A stretch of 64,000 nt of DNA from Siphonodentalium dalli. Lineage: Eukaryota > Mollusca > Scaphopoda > Gadilida > Siphonodentaliidae. Positions 32,095 through 43,099 of the stretch are shown here, piece by piece. Positions within the stretch are counted from its first letter, which is position 1. Each line of letters opens with the position of its first letter. Below the pieces are notes generated by a model. It was given only the letters and a program-made list of their open reading frames with translations. It did no database searches and was not told where the DNA came from. The DNA is taken from the NCBI GenBank assembly GCA_032622095.1, contig CP136061.1:63179127-63243126 (forward strand), read 5' to 3'. The position numbers were made by a program, and so were the translations under genes.

Positions 32095-32600
32095 ATCACA
32101 CGTTCACATGTCTCTGAGGTACCTATGTATCACAATATACACATTGCGTATATATATATATAAAATGATATAATATATATATCCGGGGGATATATATATT
32201 AAGTTTTCCTCATGAGACCATGTCAGAAGGCCCTTCCAAAGCTGCGCCCATCATTCTAATGGGCGGAGCCAGATCACAGCTCCCTGTCATGATCCAACGT
32301 ATCACTAAATATAGATATACAACCCCACAGAGAACATGTCTCATGTCTCTGAGGTACCTATGTATCACAAGATATCATTGCAGAAACCCGGTGACACAAA
32401 TCTTTCACATATATAGATATATAAAATGATATAATAGATATATCATGGTGATATATAAGTCATCATGAGATCATGTCAGAAGACCCTACTAAAGCTGCGC
32501 CCAACAATTCAATGGTCGGAGCCTGAGCAGAGGTCCCTGGCACAATCCAATGTATCATTAAAGATATATATATAGCCCCTCAGAGAACATGACTAACAGC
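32095..32600 (+). repeat. Two ~240-bp tandem repeats with AT-rich palindromes
   Basis: CATGTCTCTGAGGTACCTAT, TAAAATGATATAATA, CATGAGA(C/T)CATGTCAGAAG, AAAGCTGCGCCCA and CAGAGAACATG recur in order at about 32107-32335 and 32340-32588. Each unit holds a TATATA-rich palindrome around its centre. Non-coding. Confidence 0.7.
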
Positions 32601-33934
32601 CATGAGCATCAGGAGCGCATGGCCGAACACCGCAGGTGACCAGAGCATCCAATGAGAAAGCAAACCGCTACTATCAGGTGCCAAACAATAGTGTCGGTAC
32701 GAGTATTAATTTTGGAGAAATTTCACAACGAGCACCATCCTTTGGAATGGAGACAGACAGCAAAATGTGCAATCACAAGTATTATGTTCAGCCTAAATCC
32801 ACACACATTACTATTATTAGGCCATCACAACCATTAGGCACCTGAGAGCAGTCCGAGTTCCCAGCGGAATACCCACCGCAATCCGATTCTAAGAAATGAA
32901 GGTGCGCCTTCTACAACCAAAATCAGTTCAAATGATGTACAATGTAGTCAGATGATGAACACAGGTAAATTTTCACGGTCACCATACGGAATATTCAGGT
33001 CTGAGCCTCTGCCTCCCCCAACATGCAGCAGAACGACCTAGGTGTGTGATAGATCAGTTAGTGTGAAGCATGCAGCAAACTAGGGGAAGACCCGCTCTAA
33101 AAATGGCTCCCCTTGGAAGGAAACGAATGAAATTATCATCCTCCTAGTAAAGGATACACATCCCTTTTATAATGTTGTTTTATTTTAATATGAAGAGCCA
33201 AGATAGAGAGGAACTCCCCCTACCTAAGTGGTCCTGCTTATGGCATGTTTAAGGAAGAGAGGACAAACCCAGCATAGACCGAAATGCGCAGAGTTGGCAG
33301 CATGGTTTCAGGCCCTAACGATCGGGCATCTGGTGCCATGGGGATGGGATCCACTCGTACGGGGTGGTTCCCTGCCTGTGTCTTAGGAAAGGTCAGTAAT
33401 GCTGGTCAATGAGCTTCCTTGAAAGCTTAGCTGGACAGCGCAAACGTATTTGCCTCTTTTATTGTCTATGTGCCAGATAATCAAATTGATATGGGCAATA
33501 GAAGTATGAAGAGCCATGCTGATGGACTCTTGTCGGAAAGGCTATTGGAACTGGTCGTGGGACACGTGACAATATAAATGCTTTCCATGTAAATATGCTT
33601 CATTCGTGTGTGAAGTCTATTCGCCATATCAACGGTATGAAAGGTCGGGACACGTATATATTTGAAAATTCATTGAGACTCCAGCTAGTCCATGAATACC
33701 TTCAAAACACCTACCATGCCCTTTATGAACAATGCATGCTGTATTGGATGTACAGCCTGTTCTTGTGCCAAGCTCACATTTGATATGGTTACTTGTCATT
33801 AATAATGTCTCCCCCCACCTTCCTCGTCTTGGAATACCACTGCTATTATATCGTTATTCATTGGGGAACGTCATCCAGGCCACGGTCGCCAGTTATTGAC
33901 AGTGGGCCTCAATTATGTTTGTATTCCGGAAGGA
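32601..33934. other. Non-coding interior of the second DIRS-like element
   Basis: Only short reading frames without domains. The host sequence ends at AGGAGACAC just before the Gypsy element; GACAC is its target duplication. Confidence 0.45.
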
Positions 33935-33939
33935 GACAC

Positions 33940-34109
33940 TGTTGAATAACTATAACTAACGTTCAGCAAAGGGTGCTGTTTGGAGGAACCAGTTATTATA
34001 TTTTATGTTACAATAAATCGGCCGCGTGGTTAACGCCATTATATATATAAGCAACAATCATCTCTTCAACATCTCCACATATAACTAAGTCCTCCCTCAT
34101 AATACAACA
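33940..34109 (+). repeat. 5' LTR of the Steamer-like Gypsy element
   Basis: Starts TGTTG and ends CAACA. Contains a TATA-like box (ATTATATATATAAG, about 34050) and AATAAA near 34012, the signals expected for LTR-driven transcription and polyadenylation. Compared with the 3' LTR it has G for A and G for T in the block AATCGGCCGCGTGGTT. Confidence 0.92.
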
Positions 34110-34221
34110 TGGTGGCAGCGGTAAAAAGTAGTTTTATCTAAACACGCAGACCGTTATAAAGTGTCGAGGTGAGAGAATTGAAGCAAAATGGCGACGAGAA
34201 TGCCGGAGCTAAACTGGTCTC
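34110..34221 (+). promoter_or_regulatory. Primer-binding site and gag leader
   Basis: TGGTGGCAGCGG immediately after the LTR is the expected tRNA primer-binding position (the tRNA species was not determined). An ATG at 34188 opens a short frame, MATRMPELNWSHEPLLV, that stops. PELNW-type starts are typical of Mag-lineage gag. That frame differs by one base from the long polyprotein frame, so a single-base indel near 34225-34235 may have detached the true gag N-terminus. Confidence 0.6.
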
Positions 34222-37200
34222 ATGAACCACTCTTGGTATAGAGCTTTTAAAGCACGTATGGAGCTGTTCCTAGATGACAATGAAGTCACAGACGCCGCAA
34301 AGCAGGCAATAAAAATAAAGATAGCCGTTGGAGACGAAGGAATGAGACGTTTATTGGCATCAGGTTTGAGTGATGCTGATCTCAAAGTGCCTGACAAAAT
34401 TTGGCAGCTTTTGGAACAACAACTGGATGTTACTATCAACATCAGTTTCAGAGTTCACCGACTAGAGTTCGCGCACATGCGACAAGAGCCAAGTGAGTCG
34501 TTGCAAGATTTTGTTGCAAGGTTACGAGGAAAATCCAAGAAATGTGAATTTTCTGCAGAAGAATTAACTGAACGAATCATTGAAATGATGATCATCAGTA
34601 CGACATTTGATGACTTTCGAAAAGAACTTTTGTCAAAAGAGAGCGGCTACACAATCAAAGATGCTCTACAAAGAGGGTGCGAGTATGAAGCAATGAGTTT
34701 ATCGAAAAAATCACTCAGCAGAATCTATACTGGACACCAGAATATTGATACTATTGTGAAGAATCATACAGCTTGTGGAAATTGTGGGCTCAAACATAAA
34801 CCTCAATCATACCCAGCATTTCATGACACTTGTGAATTTTGCCGAGTAAAGGGACATTGGAAGCGTTTTTGCAGGAAGAGACAGCGTCAAGATGATCCGC
34901 GAGGAAAACCACAACGAAATCGCTCTCACTCTCAGAATCGCAGACGCTCATATAGTAGACGGCGAGACACAAGCAGACATAATAGAGATAAAAGCCAGCA
35001 TTATCAAAAGAAATCACAAGATGAAATACATATCGATTCAAGAAATCAGCAAGTTCCCAATGACATGCAAAGCCAGCAGTTTTATTGCATCACCCTCAGT
35101 GACTTGTCATTTGAAGAGCATAACCGTGTCGAAGCATATACCACAGTATTTGTGGAAAACAAACACAACCATGTGAAAGGACCCCTCAAAATTAAAGTTG
35201 ACACAGGCTCAGGGGGGAACACTCTTCCATTACGAACATACAGACAAATGTTTGGCAATAAACCATTCAACTGTGTTTTGGAGAATGAACCTACTGTGAA
35301 ACTCACATCATATAGTGGTACAGCTATCAAGTGTTTTGGTTCAATCAAATTTGAAGTTTCCGTGATGGATTCACCAGACACATTTCTGCAGAAGTTTGAT
35401 GTTGTAGATGTGCCTGGTCCTGCTATTCTGGGATTGCCAGCCTGTGAAAAGCTTGATATTGTGAAGCTGAACATTGATTCTATCAAATATCCACTTGCGT
35501 GTGACATTCATAAACACCAACACGAAAGCCAATTTGAACAATCAGACCACAATAAACGTGACATTCTTCCTAGGAGTAAGGAATGTGATAGTAAACAGGG
35601 TGTTGGACAGGACAACTATGTTCGACCACATGAATGTGACATACACAATGATATTGAAAAACGATCATATGGATGTGAGATATCAGAAACTCAAAGCGAT
35701 CAACAACAGGACTGCAATATGCAATCAATAAAATTCCCTGATATGTGTAACAACAGAAATGGACAATCACCAACTCACACGACATCAGTTACATCAATAG
35801 CCGATCTTAAAAAAATCTTCCCAGATTGCTTTGACGGAATTGGTAATTTTAAAGGCGAGGAGGCATTGCATATCAAAAAAGGTGCCAATCCTTTCATTGA
35901 TGCACCTAGACGGGTATCTGTGCATCTTGAACAGCCTATAAATGATGCTTTAAAGACATTGGAGGAGCAAGGAGTAATTCGGAAAATAAATCACCACACT
36001 CAATGGTGTTCGTCACTGACTTATGTCACTAAAACTGATGGGAGCCTCAGGATATGCCTGGATCCACAGAAACTCAACCAAGCTTTAGAGAGATGTCCGC
36101 ACAAAATTCCAACTATTGAAGAAATTACACCTAAGTTTGCCAAAGCCAAAGTGTTCTCAAAATTGGATGCAAAAGCAGGATATTGGGGAATAAAACTGAA
36201 TACAGAGAGCCAGGAACTAACCACATTTCGAACGCCTTTTGGAAGGTGGTGTTGGATGCGCCTCCCATTTGGTTTATGTGTTAGTCAAGATCTATTTCAG
36301 CAACGAATGGATGCAATAATAGAACAATGTGAAGGCTGTGTAGGTATAAGCGATGATATGATCATATACGGCGAAGACGAAGTTCAACACGACCAGAGAC
36401 TGTTAAAGTTTATGCACATTGCTCGAAAGGAGGGACTACGGCTCAATTCAGAGAAGTGCGTTATTAAAACGAACAGCATTTCATTCTTTGGCAGAGTATT
36501 CACTGACAAAGGTGTGTTTCCAGATCCGACAAAAGTCGAGGACATTAAGCAAATGCCTATTCCCAGAGACAAAAAAGAGCTACATACATTCCTCGGGATG
36601 GTTACATTCTTATCACCACACGTTCCGAATTTTTCCGAACACACATCTGTATTGCGTGACTTGCTGAAACAAGAAGTCCCATTTGAATGGTCGGAAGACC
36701 ATACGCATGTGTTCGAGATGATGAAAGAAATTATTGCGGGTAGTATAGCGCTGCAATACTTTGACCCATCTGCTGAAACTGTTCTCGAAGTTGATGCAAG
36801 TGAAAGAGGCCTTGGGGCTGCAATTATTCAAAATGGGAAACCTGTAGCATTCGCGAGCAAAGCTTTAACACCCACTCAATCAAACTACAGCAATTTAGAA
36901 CGTGAATGTCTTGCTGTAATATATGGCATCCAGAGATTTCAACATTTGTTGTTTGGTAAACATTTTAATACCATCACAGATCACAAACCATTGGAAGTTA
37001 TTTTCCATAAGCCCATTCATACTGCACCACCAAGACTCCAACGGATGCTTATCAAGGTGCAGGGGTATGACTTTGATGTCAAATATCGCCCAGGCAAGGA
37101 AATGGTATTGGCTGACGCACTTTCCAGATTACCAAACATTAACAAAAGTCAGGCAGTCGAGCTGGACACACGAGTGGACGGTGTCCATTTGGATGTGATT

Positions 37201-38529
37201 GACGACATTCGTTTGGACATGATTAATTTCTCGCCCGACAAGCAAACTGACTTGCGAACAGAAACAATGCGAGATTCAAGTCTCAGTAGCTTGGCGGAAG
37301 TCATATTTACCGGATGGCCAGATTCGGTAAAAGATCTTCCCAAGGATTTGCGACAGTATTACAGTTATCGTGATGAGCTTGCTGTGGAAAATGGTATAAT
37401 ATTCAAAGGGAGACAAGTGTTAATTCCGACATCAAGACACAGTGACATTTTAAAACAGTTACATCAGAGTCACCAAGGAAATGAGAAAACAAGAAGGCTT
37501 GCAAGAGAAAGTGTTTATTGGAATAACATAAACAAGGACATTGAACTCTTGTGTAAAAATTGTTCATATTGCCAAGAGTTACAACCCCAGCAACAAAAGG
37601 AACCGCTAATCTCACACGAAAGGCCGAGTGCTCCGTGGATTAAATTAGGGACTGACCTGTTCGAGATAGATGGCAAAGATTTTCTGATCATCAGTGACTA
37701 TTTTAGTCGTTATCCAGTTGTGAAAGAATTGCGATCAACCAGTTCTGATGCAGTTGTTCAAGTAACAAAGGAGGTACTAAGCTTACTGGGTGTTCCTCGC
37801 ATCATAGTATCGGATAATGGTCCACAATATCTCACAAGATATAATGAGTTCTGTGATTCTTGGGGAATACAGCATGTCACAAGCAGTCCGAGATTCCCAC
37901 AGTCAAATGGTTTTATTGAACGTCAGATTCGATACATCAAATCTCGGAGCGATATAAATGCAGCACTGCTAAATGTTCGAGCAACGCCACTCGACAACGT
38001 GATGCCGAGCCCTGCTGAGCTTATGTTTGGCAGACCGATTCCGACAGTGCTTCCCAGTCAGCGCACCGACCATTCTGGTGTGATATACAGGGATCATATT
38101 AAACAACAATGTGATAAACAGGAACAATATGCGAACCAGAAATGTAAGAGTTTAGCACCTTTGCTACAAGGCCAGAAAGTGCGTGTTCTCGATAAGCAGC
38201 GCAAGGTGTGGTTCCCAGCGGAAATCATCCAGGAACGCAGCAATCGTTCGTACGATATTGAAATGCCAAATGGCAGAGTGCTTACTCGAAACAGAGTACA
38301 AATCAGAGAGGATACGAGTTTGTGCGATGATTCTGGACAGGAAACCGATGTTTCTCCAGTTATTCCTTCCAGTCACCACGAAACTGGCAGTTCGCAGCCA
38401 GTTAAGCCACTTGTGTGTGAGACCAGTGACAAGTTACCACCATTGCCAACTCCTGGAAATGATAACGATCATTATCACACAAGATCAGAGAGAAACGTAA
38501 AACTTCCAAAACGATACTCGGATGAGTGA
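34222..38529 (+). CDS. Gag-Pol polyprotein of the Steamer-like Gypsy element
   Basis: 1435 codons. Gag helical region about residues 1-160 (YRAFKARMELFLDDNEV); a Cys-rich segment from C185 and a CCHC knuckle CEFCRVKGHWKRFC from C204; a basic RS-rich stretch 215-260; protease DTGSGGN with Asp327; RT ~550-760 with KLDAKAGYWGIKL, LPFGLCVSQDLFQ and GISDDMIIYG (D711, D712); RNase H with VDASERGLGAA (D858) and TDHKPLEV; integrase HHCC (H1081, H1084, C1111 onward) and DDE core D1145, D1198, E1233; then a C-terminal domain with GRVLTRNRVQI. Between RYIKS and DINAALLNVRATP about 15 residues usual in this family appear missing. The family makes cDNA in cytoplasmic particles and integrates it. The start is uncertain (see the leader). 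Confidence 0.93.
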   Translation: MNHSWYRAFKARMELFLDDNEVTDAAKQAIKIKIAVGDEGMRRLLASGLSDADLKVPDKIWQLLEQQLDVTINISFRVHRLEFAHMRQEPSESLQDFVARLRGKSKKCEFSAEELTERIIEMMIISTTFDDFRKELLSKESGYTIKDALQRGCEYEAMSLSKKSLSRIYTGHQNIDTIVKNHTACGNCGLKHKPQSYPAFHDTCEFCRVKGHWKRFCRKRQRQDDPRGKPQRNRSHSQNRRRSYSRRRDTSRHNRDKSQHYQKKSQDEIHIDSRNQQVPNDMQSQQFYCITLSDLSFEEHNRVEAYTTVFVENKHNHVKGPLKIKVDTGSGGNTLPLRTYRQMFGNKPFNCVLENEPTVKLTSYSGTAIKCFGSIKFEVSVMDSPDTFLQKFDVVDVPGPAILGLPACEKLDIVKLNIDSIKYPLACDIHKHQHESQFEQSDHNKRDILPRSKECDSKQGVGQDNYVRPHECDIHNDIEKRSYGCEISETQSDQQQDCNMQSIKFPDMCNNRNGQSPTHTTSVTSIADLKKIFPDCFDGIGNFKGEEALHIKKGANPFIDAPRRVSVHLEQPINDALKTLEEQGVIRKINHHTQWCSSLTYVTKTDGSLRICLDPQKLNQALERCPHKIPTIEEITPKFAKAKVFSKLDAKAGYWGIKLNTESQELTTFRTPFGRWCWMRLPFGLCVSQDLFQQRMDAIIEQCEGCVGISDDMIIYGEDEVQHDQRLLKFMHIARKEGLRLNSEKCVIKTNSISFFGRVFTDKGVFPDPTKVEDIKQMPIPRDKKELHTFLGMVTFLSPHVPNFSEHTSVLRDLLKQEVPFEWSEDHTHVFEMMKEIIAGSIALQYFDPSAETVLEVDASERGLGAAIIQNGKPVAFASKALTPTQSNYSNLERECLAVIYGIQRFQHLLFGKHFNTITDHKPLEVIFHKPIHTAPPRLQRMLIKVQGYDFDVKYRPGKEMVLADALSRLPNINKSQAVELDTRVDGVHLDVIDDIRLDMINFSPDKQTDLRTETMRDSSLSSLAEVIFTGWPDSVKDLPKDLRQYYSYRDELAVENGIIFKGRQVLIPTSRHSDILKQLHQSHQGNEKTRRLARESVYWNNINKDIELLCKNCSYCQELQPQQQKEPLISHERPSAPWIKLGTDLFEIDGKDFLIISDYFSRYPVVKELRSTSSDAVVQVTKEVLSLLGVPRIIVSDNGPQYLTRYNEFCDSWGIQHVTSSPRFPQSNGFIERQIRYIKSRSDINAALLNVRATPLDNVMPSPAELMFGRPIPTVLPSQRTDHSGVIYRDHIKQQCDKQEQYANQKCKSLAPLLQGQKVRVLDKQRKVWFPAEIIQERSNRSYDIEMPNGRVLTRNRVQIREDTSLCDDSGQETDVSPVIPSSHHETGSSQPVKPLVCETSDKLPPLPTPGNDNDHYHTRSERNVKLPKRYSDE

Positions 38530-38585
38530 GCATAATCCAGATTGTGCTAATTTGATTTTAACTGTTTATGTTCAACAGCCTGTTT

Positions 38586-38599
38586 GTAAAAAAAGGGGA
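38586..38599 (+). promoter_or_regulatory. Polypurine tract before the 3' LTR
   Basis: AAAAAAAGGGGA abuts the LTR start TGTTG; it serves as plus-strand primer in this family. Confidence 0.8.
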
Positions 38600-38769
38600 T
38601 GTTGAATAACTATAACTAACGTTCAGCAAAGGGTGCTGTTTGGAGGAACCAGTTATTATATTTTATGTTACAATAAATCGACCGCGTTGTTAACGCCATT
38701 ATATATATAAGCAACAATCATCTCTTCAACATCTCCACATATAACTAAGTCCTCCCTCATAATACAACA
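38600..38769 (+). repeat. 3' LTR of the Steamer-like Gypsy element
   Basis: Same 170 bp as 33940-34109 with two substitutions. Followed by the GACAC target duplication at 38770-38774. Confidence 0.92.
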
Positions 38770-38939
38770 GACACCATTTAGTCGAGAAACAACCCAGCAA
38801 TTTTGAAAGGATGGGTTAATTTTGGATATAATTCAGAATAATAACTAAAATCTGGAATTGAGACAATAGTGAAACTGTCATCACGATTAATTTTAGTGTC
38901 ATGCTTGCAATCATTAAATGCTAGCAGTTCAAAATTTGA

Positions 38940-39770
38940 CAGTGAAGTTGAAGCACTGTACGAGAATCGAATCATGTACTCAACAGAATTCTGACTCCTG
39001 TCAGATGTCAATCCCTGTCTGAAATTAATGACACTAACGAATCTTAGTACCACGACAGTCGTTATTTTTCTGATATTGATAAACTGTAGTCAACTTCAAG
39101 CGTCGACAAACACATCTAAATCATAGGAGATATGTGTGACAGTATTGAAACAGAAAACACAAAGTATTTTGTGAAAGCATGTTGTTTTGATGAGTTCTAG
39201 TGACTCCAGTAGTGTTCTGTAACATGCACCCACCAAGGTGTGTACATGGGTCAGCCATTAAGTTTTAATTGTCCACACCCGATCGCACAGCGTAGTGCAC
39301 CCACGACAACATACCTGAACCAGTGTTGTAATGGGGAAAGTCGGCATTTGCATTCGGATTTTATTCAGTAATCTCGAATGGGACTTGTTAGCCTGACAAA
39401 CTTGGTATCGGACCGAGTTCTGATTTCTGTCAGAATACCCTGATCAGGGTGCGATCCCCGGTCCGCTAGCACATGGCTGAGATTGTTACATTGAAGGTGA
39501 TGCTCCGTTACGAGAATCAAACCATGAACAGAATTATAACACTTGTCCAATATCAATCTCTGTCAATTTATTAAAGTAATAATGACACTACTGTTATTCT
39601 TAGGTATCTGTTTTTACATTGATAAACCAAGATGTAATCAACTTTAAGTTCAAATGTGACCAACATATCTGGATCAGTTGTATTGAACCATAAAACAACA
39701 AAGTATTATGAGAAAGAATGTTGTTCATAACATTATGATAGATAGCGTCAGTAGCGATGGTAATTATTGC
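38940..39770. repeat. Diverged direct duplication (~555-bp spacing)
   Basis: 38945-39210 and 39500-39760 share TACGAGAATC, TGACACTA, ATTGATAAACCA or ATTGATAAACTG, CAACTT-AAG, AACAAAGTATTATGAGAAAG-like and AATGTTGTT words in the same order, with moderate divergence. Non-coding. They lie inside the right part of the second DIRS-like element. Confidence 0.5.
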
Positions 39771-40380
39771 TAAATAAATGTCCACGCGTAAATAAATTCC
39801 CACGAAATTAGGAGACTTCCGGTAGCGAATCACGTGGCATTTTTTATATCTGACAAATTATATCATACCTTATAGGTTCTATAATAATTACATAGATGAA
39901 TTGCTCACAATAATCTATGCGCCTCGTAAGGCCTTGAAATGGCAGCTGATTATGGCGAAATGTCGATTTTCATATTCGAAAATGTTTAAGTCCGCCGCCT
40001 GTTCGAAAACACGGACAATTGTATGTTTGAAGCGAAACGGTCCGTGAATTCGAAACAATAATTCTAAAAACTAACGCGTAGGCGACCAGTAATTATTGTA
40101 TCGATAAATTGAATTTGTTGTCTAGTTGTTAAACGACAAATTCGGAACAATACTCCCTTTAGATTTCCGTTCGGTTTCGTAGCAGAAAATAAACTGACGA
40201 GATTCAATCGGTTATATTGGGACTGCGCATGCGTGACTGATTCCGAGCAAGCCACTGAAGACCGTGAGGGATCGTAGGCGACCACAAAAAGTTAACCCCT
40301 TTTCTACTATGGTTTACAAACGCAGGACATATATCCATATAGTTCAGTGTGAACGGCTTCCTTTAGCGGAAATATCCAAT

Positions 40381-42807
40381 GCCGACAGAGTGCTCTCGAT
40401 CTGTAGTGCATAGACATTAGATGCATTGGGAGGGCTGTCACTGGTGGTGAGGGTGGGGGGGGGTGTCTTCACATAAATCATGAAATAAAAATAAATAATA
40501 TTCAATTTATCATCAGGACAACAAAATAATCAGCAAATTCTAAGTCAAAACGAGGCATAACTCCATCAGAAATAATTAGAAAGGACCCAAATTCAGACTT
40601 ATGTGTATTTTCATGTGATTAATCCACATACTAAATTTGAAAGCTATCGGATAAATATAACTTTATTTATCATCCAGTTAATAAATTTGAATTTGAAAAG
40701 GGGGAAAACGTACTGCATCAGAAGTGGTCGGACCAGACCAACACATTACCAGGACTTTCTCATATGATGGCCACATACAAAGTTCATAAATTCAGTCATA
40801 TATCATTCCAATTATCATTTTGACAACACAAATCTAGAATTGATGGAAAAACACAGCAGATTTCTAGTCTCCTGAAAAACAAAAAATAGGTCCAAAACAG
40901 TGGCAGTATTGCAAATGTAGTTAACCCAGTAATGTTCTGTGCAGATCGATGGTGATGAATGTACACACTCTCAACTTAATGGACTACCAATATTCTGATA
41001 GTAATAAACAAGAAGTCAATAACTGTTGAGTCGATCACCTGACTGTAAAGACTGAGACTTGTCAAAATCACTAAAAAATAAGTAGTTCTAAAGAGGGACA
41101 TAGCAAGAGGGTCTCTGTTGAGCGGTGGGTGTGTACACCCACCATAGCTTATCACCTCCCAACTGGAAAAAAATCCTAAGTTCATAAAATTCCTTTTGCA
41201 AATCCCCGTTACAACTGATACCTCATCAAGAAAGATTCAACTTGACATGCCCCCCTTTTTTATGGGCGATTTAAACATATCTGTATCCCAACTGTCCAAG
41301 GGCCCTATACACACCAAACGCCATTTCTTGACTAATCAAACCCATTTTAACAAATCTGTATCCCAGTCACTCAAGGACCCTCCATACTATATATAAGATA
41401 AAGAGACCTGATGGCTATTGAGGTGAAGACATTTTAAGAATTACTATTGAGGAAAAGAGTTATGTCACTGCCCAAGAGAAAATGAAAGTGAAATAATTTT
41501 TGTGAAATTTGAGTGGTGTTATTTGACGATTTCAGTGAAATCTTGTAAAATTTAATTGCATTGCATGTGAAGAAATAAGTATGCATGTGAAGTACCAGGA
41601 CAATATCTGTTTCAACAAAGAACTGCTCCAATGTGCATTCAAAGATATTTTAATAGCATGAATTGAAATGCACATGTTAATGTTTACATAAAATGTCTGC
41701 AATTCGGTAACATAAAAAGTTGGAATCGGGGACGGAGCCAGGGTGTATACAAAAAATTACGTTTGCAAAATCAATGGATGTTTGCAATTGTTGAGTTCAA
41801 ATGTATGTGTATAGCCAAAAACAATGACGCCTGCTTCATCCACATTCTTGCTGTGACAATGCATATCACTATTTGCGATGGCAAAATTGCCCGATGATTG
41901 CAGACGAAACTTAAATCATTATGGGTATTGGTAAAACGAGTAACAAAACTATATATTAAAGATCTGTAATATATCATTATCATCATTGGTATATCCTCCA
42001 ATGAATTATATATAAAGACTAGAAAGTAATAAGTAATAACTATAGAACTAAAAGTCCTATTCAGTATTCAAACTATTTGTCGGTATCATGATCGCGGACA
42101 TTAACTTCTCGCCCTTTCGCAGAAACTCGCGTATAAAGATTAAACTGTCAACAGTGTCGCGGTCTAAACTCGCCCGTTTAATGGCATTCATCGTTAATTC
42201 TCGCAGAGTCGATCGATAGCCGTGTTCACTTTTCAAATTTCAACACGAAATAATACCGAGTCTGAGGGGTGTCAATCAGATGACAGATTCACTGATTCAG
42301 TGACGTCATTGCTTTGAACTATCCCGCCTGGATACACATTGACTGCCCACGTGCTCTCGTCGGAAGATCAGAGAAAACTTCAAAGGCCAGAATTGATTGA
42401 AGGACGCCGACACTTCCGGACAGTTCGAGAATTGCTACTCAGTATCTGAAACTTCCGCGTGCACCAATTAATGCTTGCATTGCACTCTACTATCGGTGAC
42501 ACAGGGTTTAGTATTACTTTTGCATCATTTATCTTCATATTTTGAGGGTACCAGCTAGGGCATTATTCACATTCACATTCAACTGACAGAGCGGGATGCG
42601 GTTTCGTGCGGTTCATTTTTTTCTAACCGGTTACGTCGTATTCCGGATGCTAACCGCGGTTATCCGGCTGTCCGTTTCAGCTCTAGTCTGAGTTTGTCTG
42701 TATTGGTTGAAATGATTTTGTGTTGTTGGTCTCAGACTGTTCCACGATGTTGGTATATATAAACACAGTCTTCGTATTTCTTTGCCTTGATCTTCCTTTT
42801 CGATGGG
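40381..42807. other. Intronic stretch with fragments of dispersed repeats
   Basis: 40480-40720 carries decayed motifs of the dispersed repeat seen at 881-1045. 41190-41400 contains ATCTGTATCCCA twice, resembling the intronic CTGAATCCCAATCCCCTGA segment of the EGF array. No exon is recognised. The interval 42050-42700 is richer in CpG, without a recognisable gene. Confidence 0.45.
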
Positions 42808-43099
42808 TTTTTTTTTTTTTTCAGGTAGTTATCAGGTGATATTGTGGGGGCCGACCCCTGAACCACTTTGTATAGTAGGGCCAGGTGTTTGTTCCTGCAA
42901 CACACTTCTAGAGGTGGAAGTTCTAGTTTTTTAGCATTCTGGTGACGCAGCCCTTATCTCGTCAGATGTAGTCTCTAGCTGGTGATGAACCGTCCTGATT
43001 TTCTTTGCACCTTTTCCAGTATTGATGAATATTTAGCCATATATGGGTCCCAGATTGTGGCGGAGTACTCCGTAATTGGTTTCACCAGAGGAATATATG

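Larger units (their letters stand above)
33940..38769 (+). mobile_element. Near-intact Steamer/Mag-like Gypsy LTR retrotransposon
   Basis: Identical-length 170-bp LTRs (33940-34109 and 38600-38769), TGTTGAATAAC to AATACAACA, differ at only two positions that I can see (~1.2%). A 5-bp duplication GACAC flanks the element (33935-33939 and 38770-38774). A primer-binding segment TGGTGGCAGCGG follows the 5' LTR directly, and a polypurine tract AAAAAAAGGGGA precedes the 3' LTR. One gag-pol frame fills the middle. Total 4830 bp, short LTRs and a single ORF match what I know of the bivalve Steamer element (Mag lineage), so it is called Steamer-like by architecture. Recent insertion. Confidence 0.93.
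30796..40380. mobile_element. Second element with DIRS-like terminal architecture
   Basis: 30837-31013 and 40176-40354 are near-identical inverted copies (~175 bp) that share CTATATGGATATATGTCCTG, GTAGAAAAGGGGTTAAC and GTCGCCTACGATCCCTCACG (one strand). Next to the left copy, arms at 30801-30860 and 31078-31140 form a hairpin. A shorter terminal repeat CCGCTAAAGGAAGCCGTTC (31140-31175) is inverted at 40336-40375. This is the same layout as at 18846-19160/30180-30297. Inside, apart from the Gypsy at 33940-38769, no recombinase or RT is recognised in the remaining ~4 kb, so it would be a non-autonomous or heavily decayed DIRS relative. Classification is inference; the inverted repeats are seen. 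Confidence 0.6.

Noticed and set aside
39395-39475. Possible tRNA-derived SINE: GGTGCGATCCC resembles an internal B box
   Set aside because: No matching A box at the right distance, no cloverleaf, and no repeated copy in the window.
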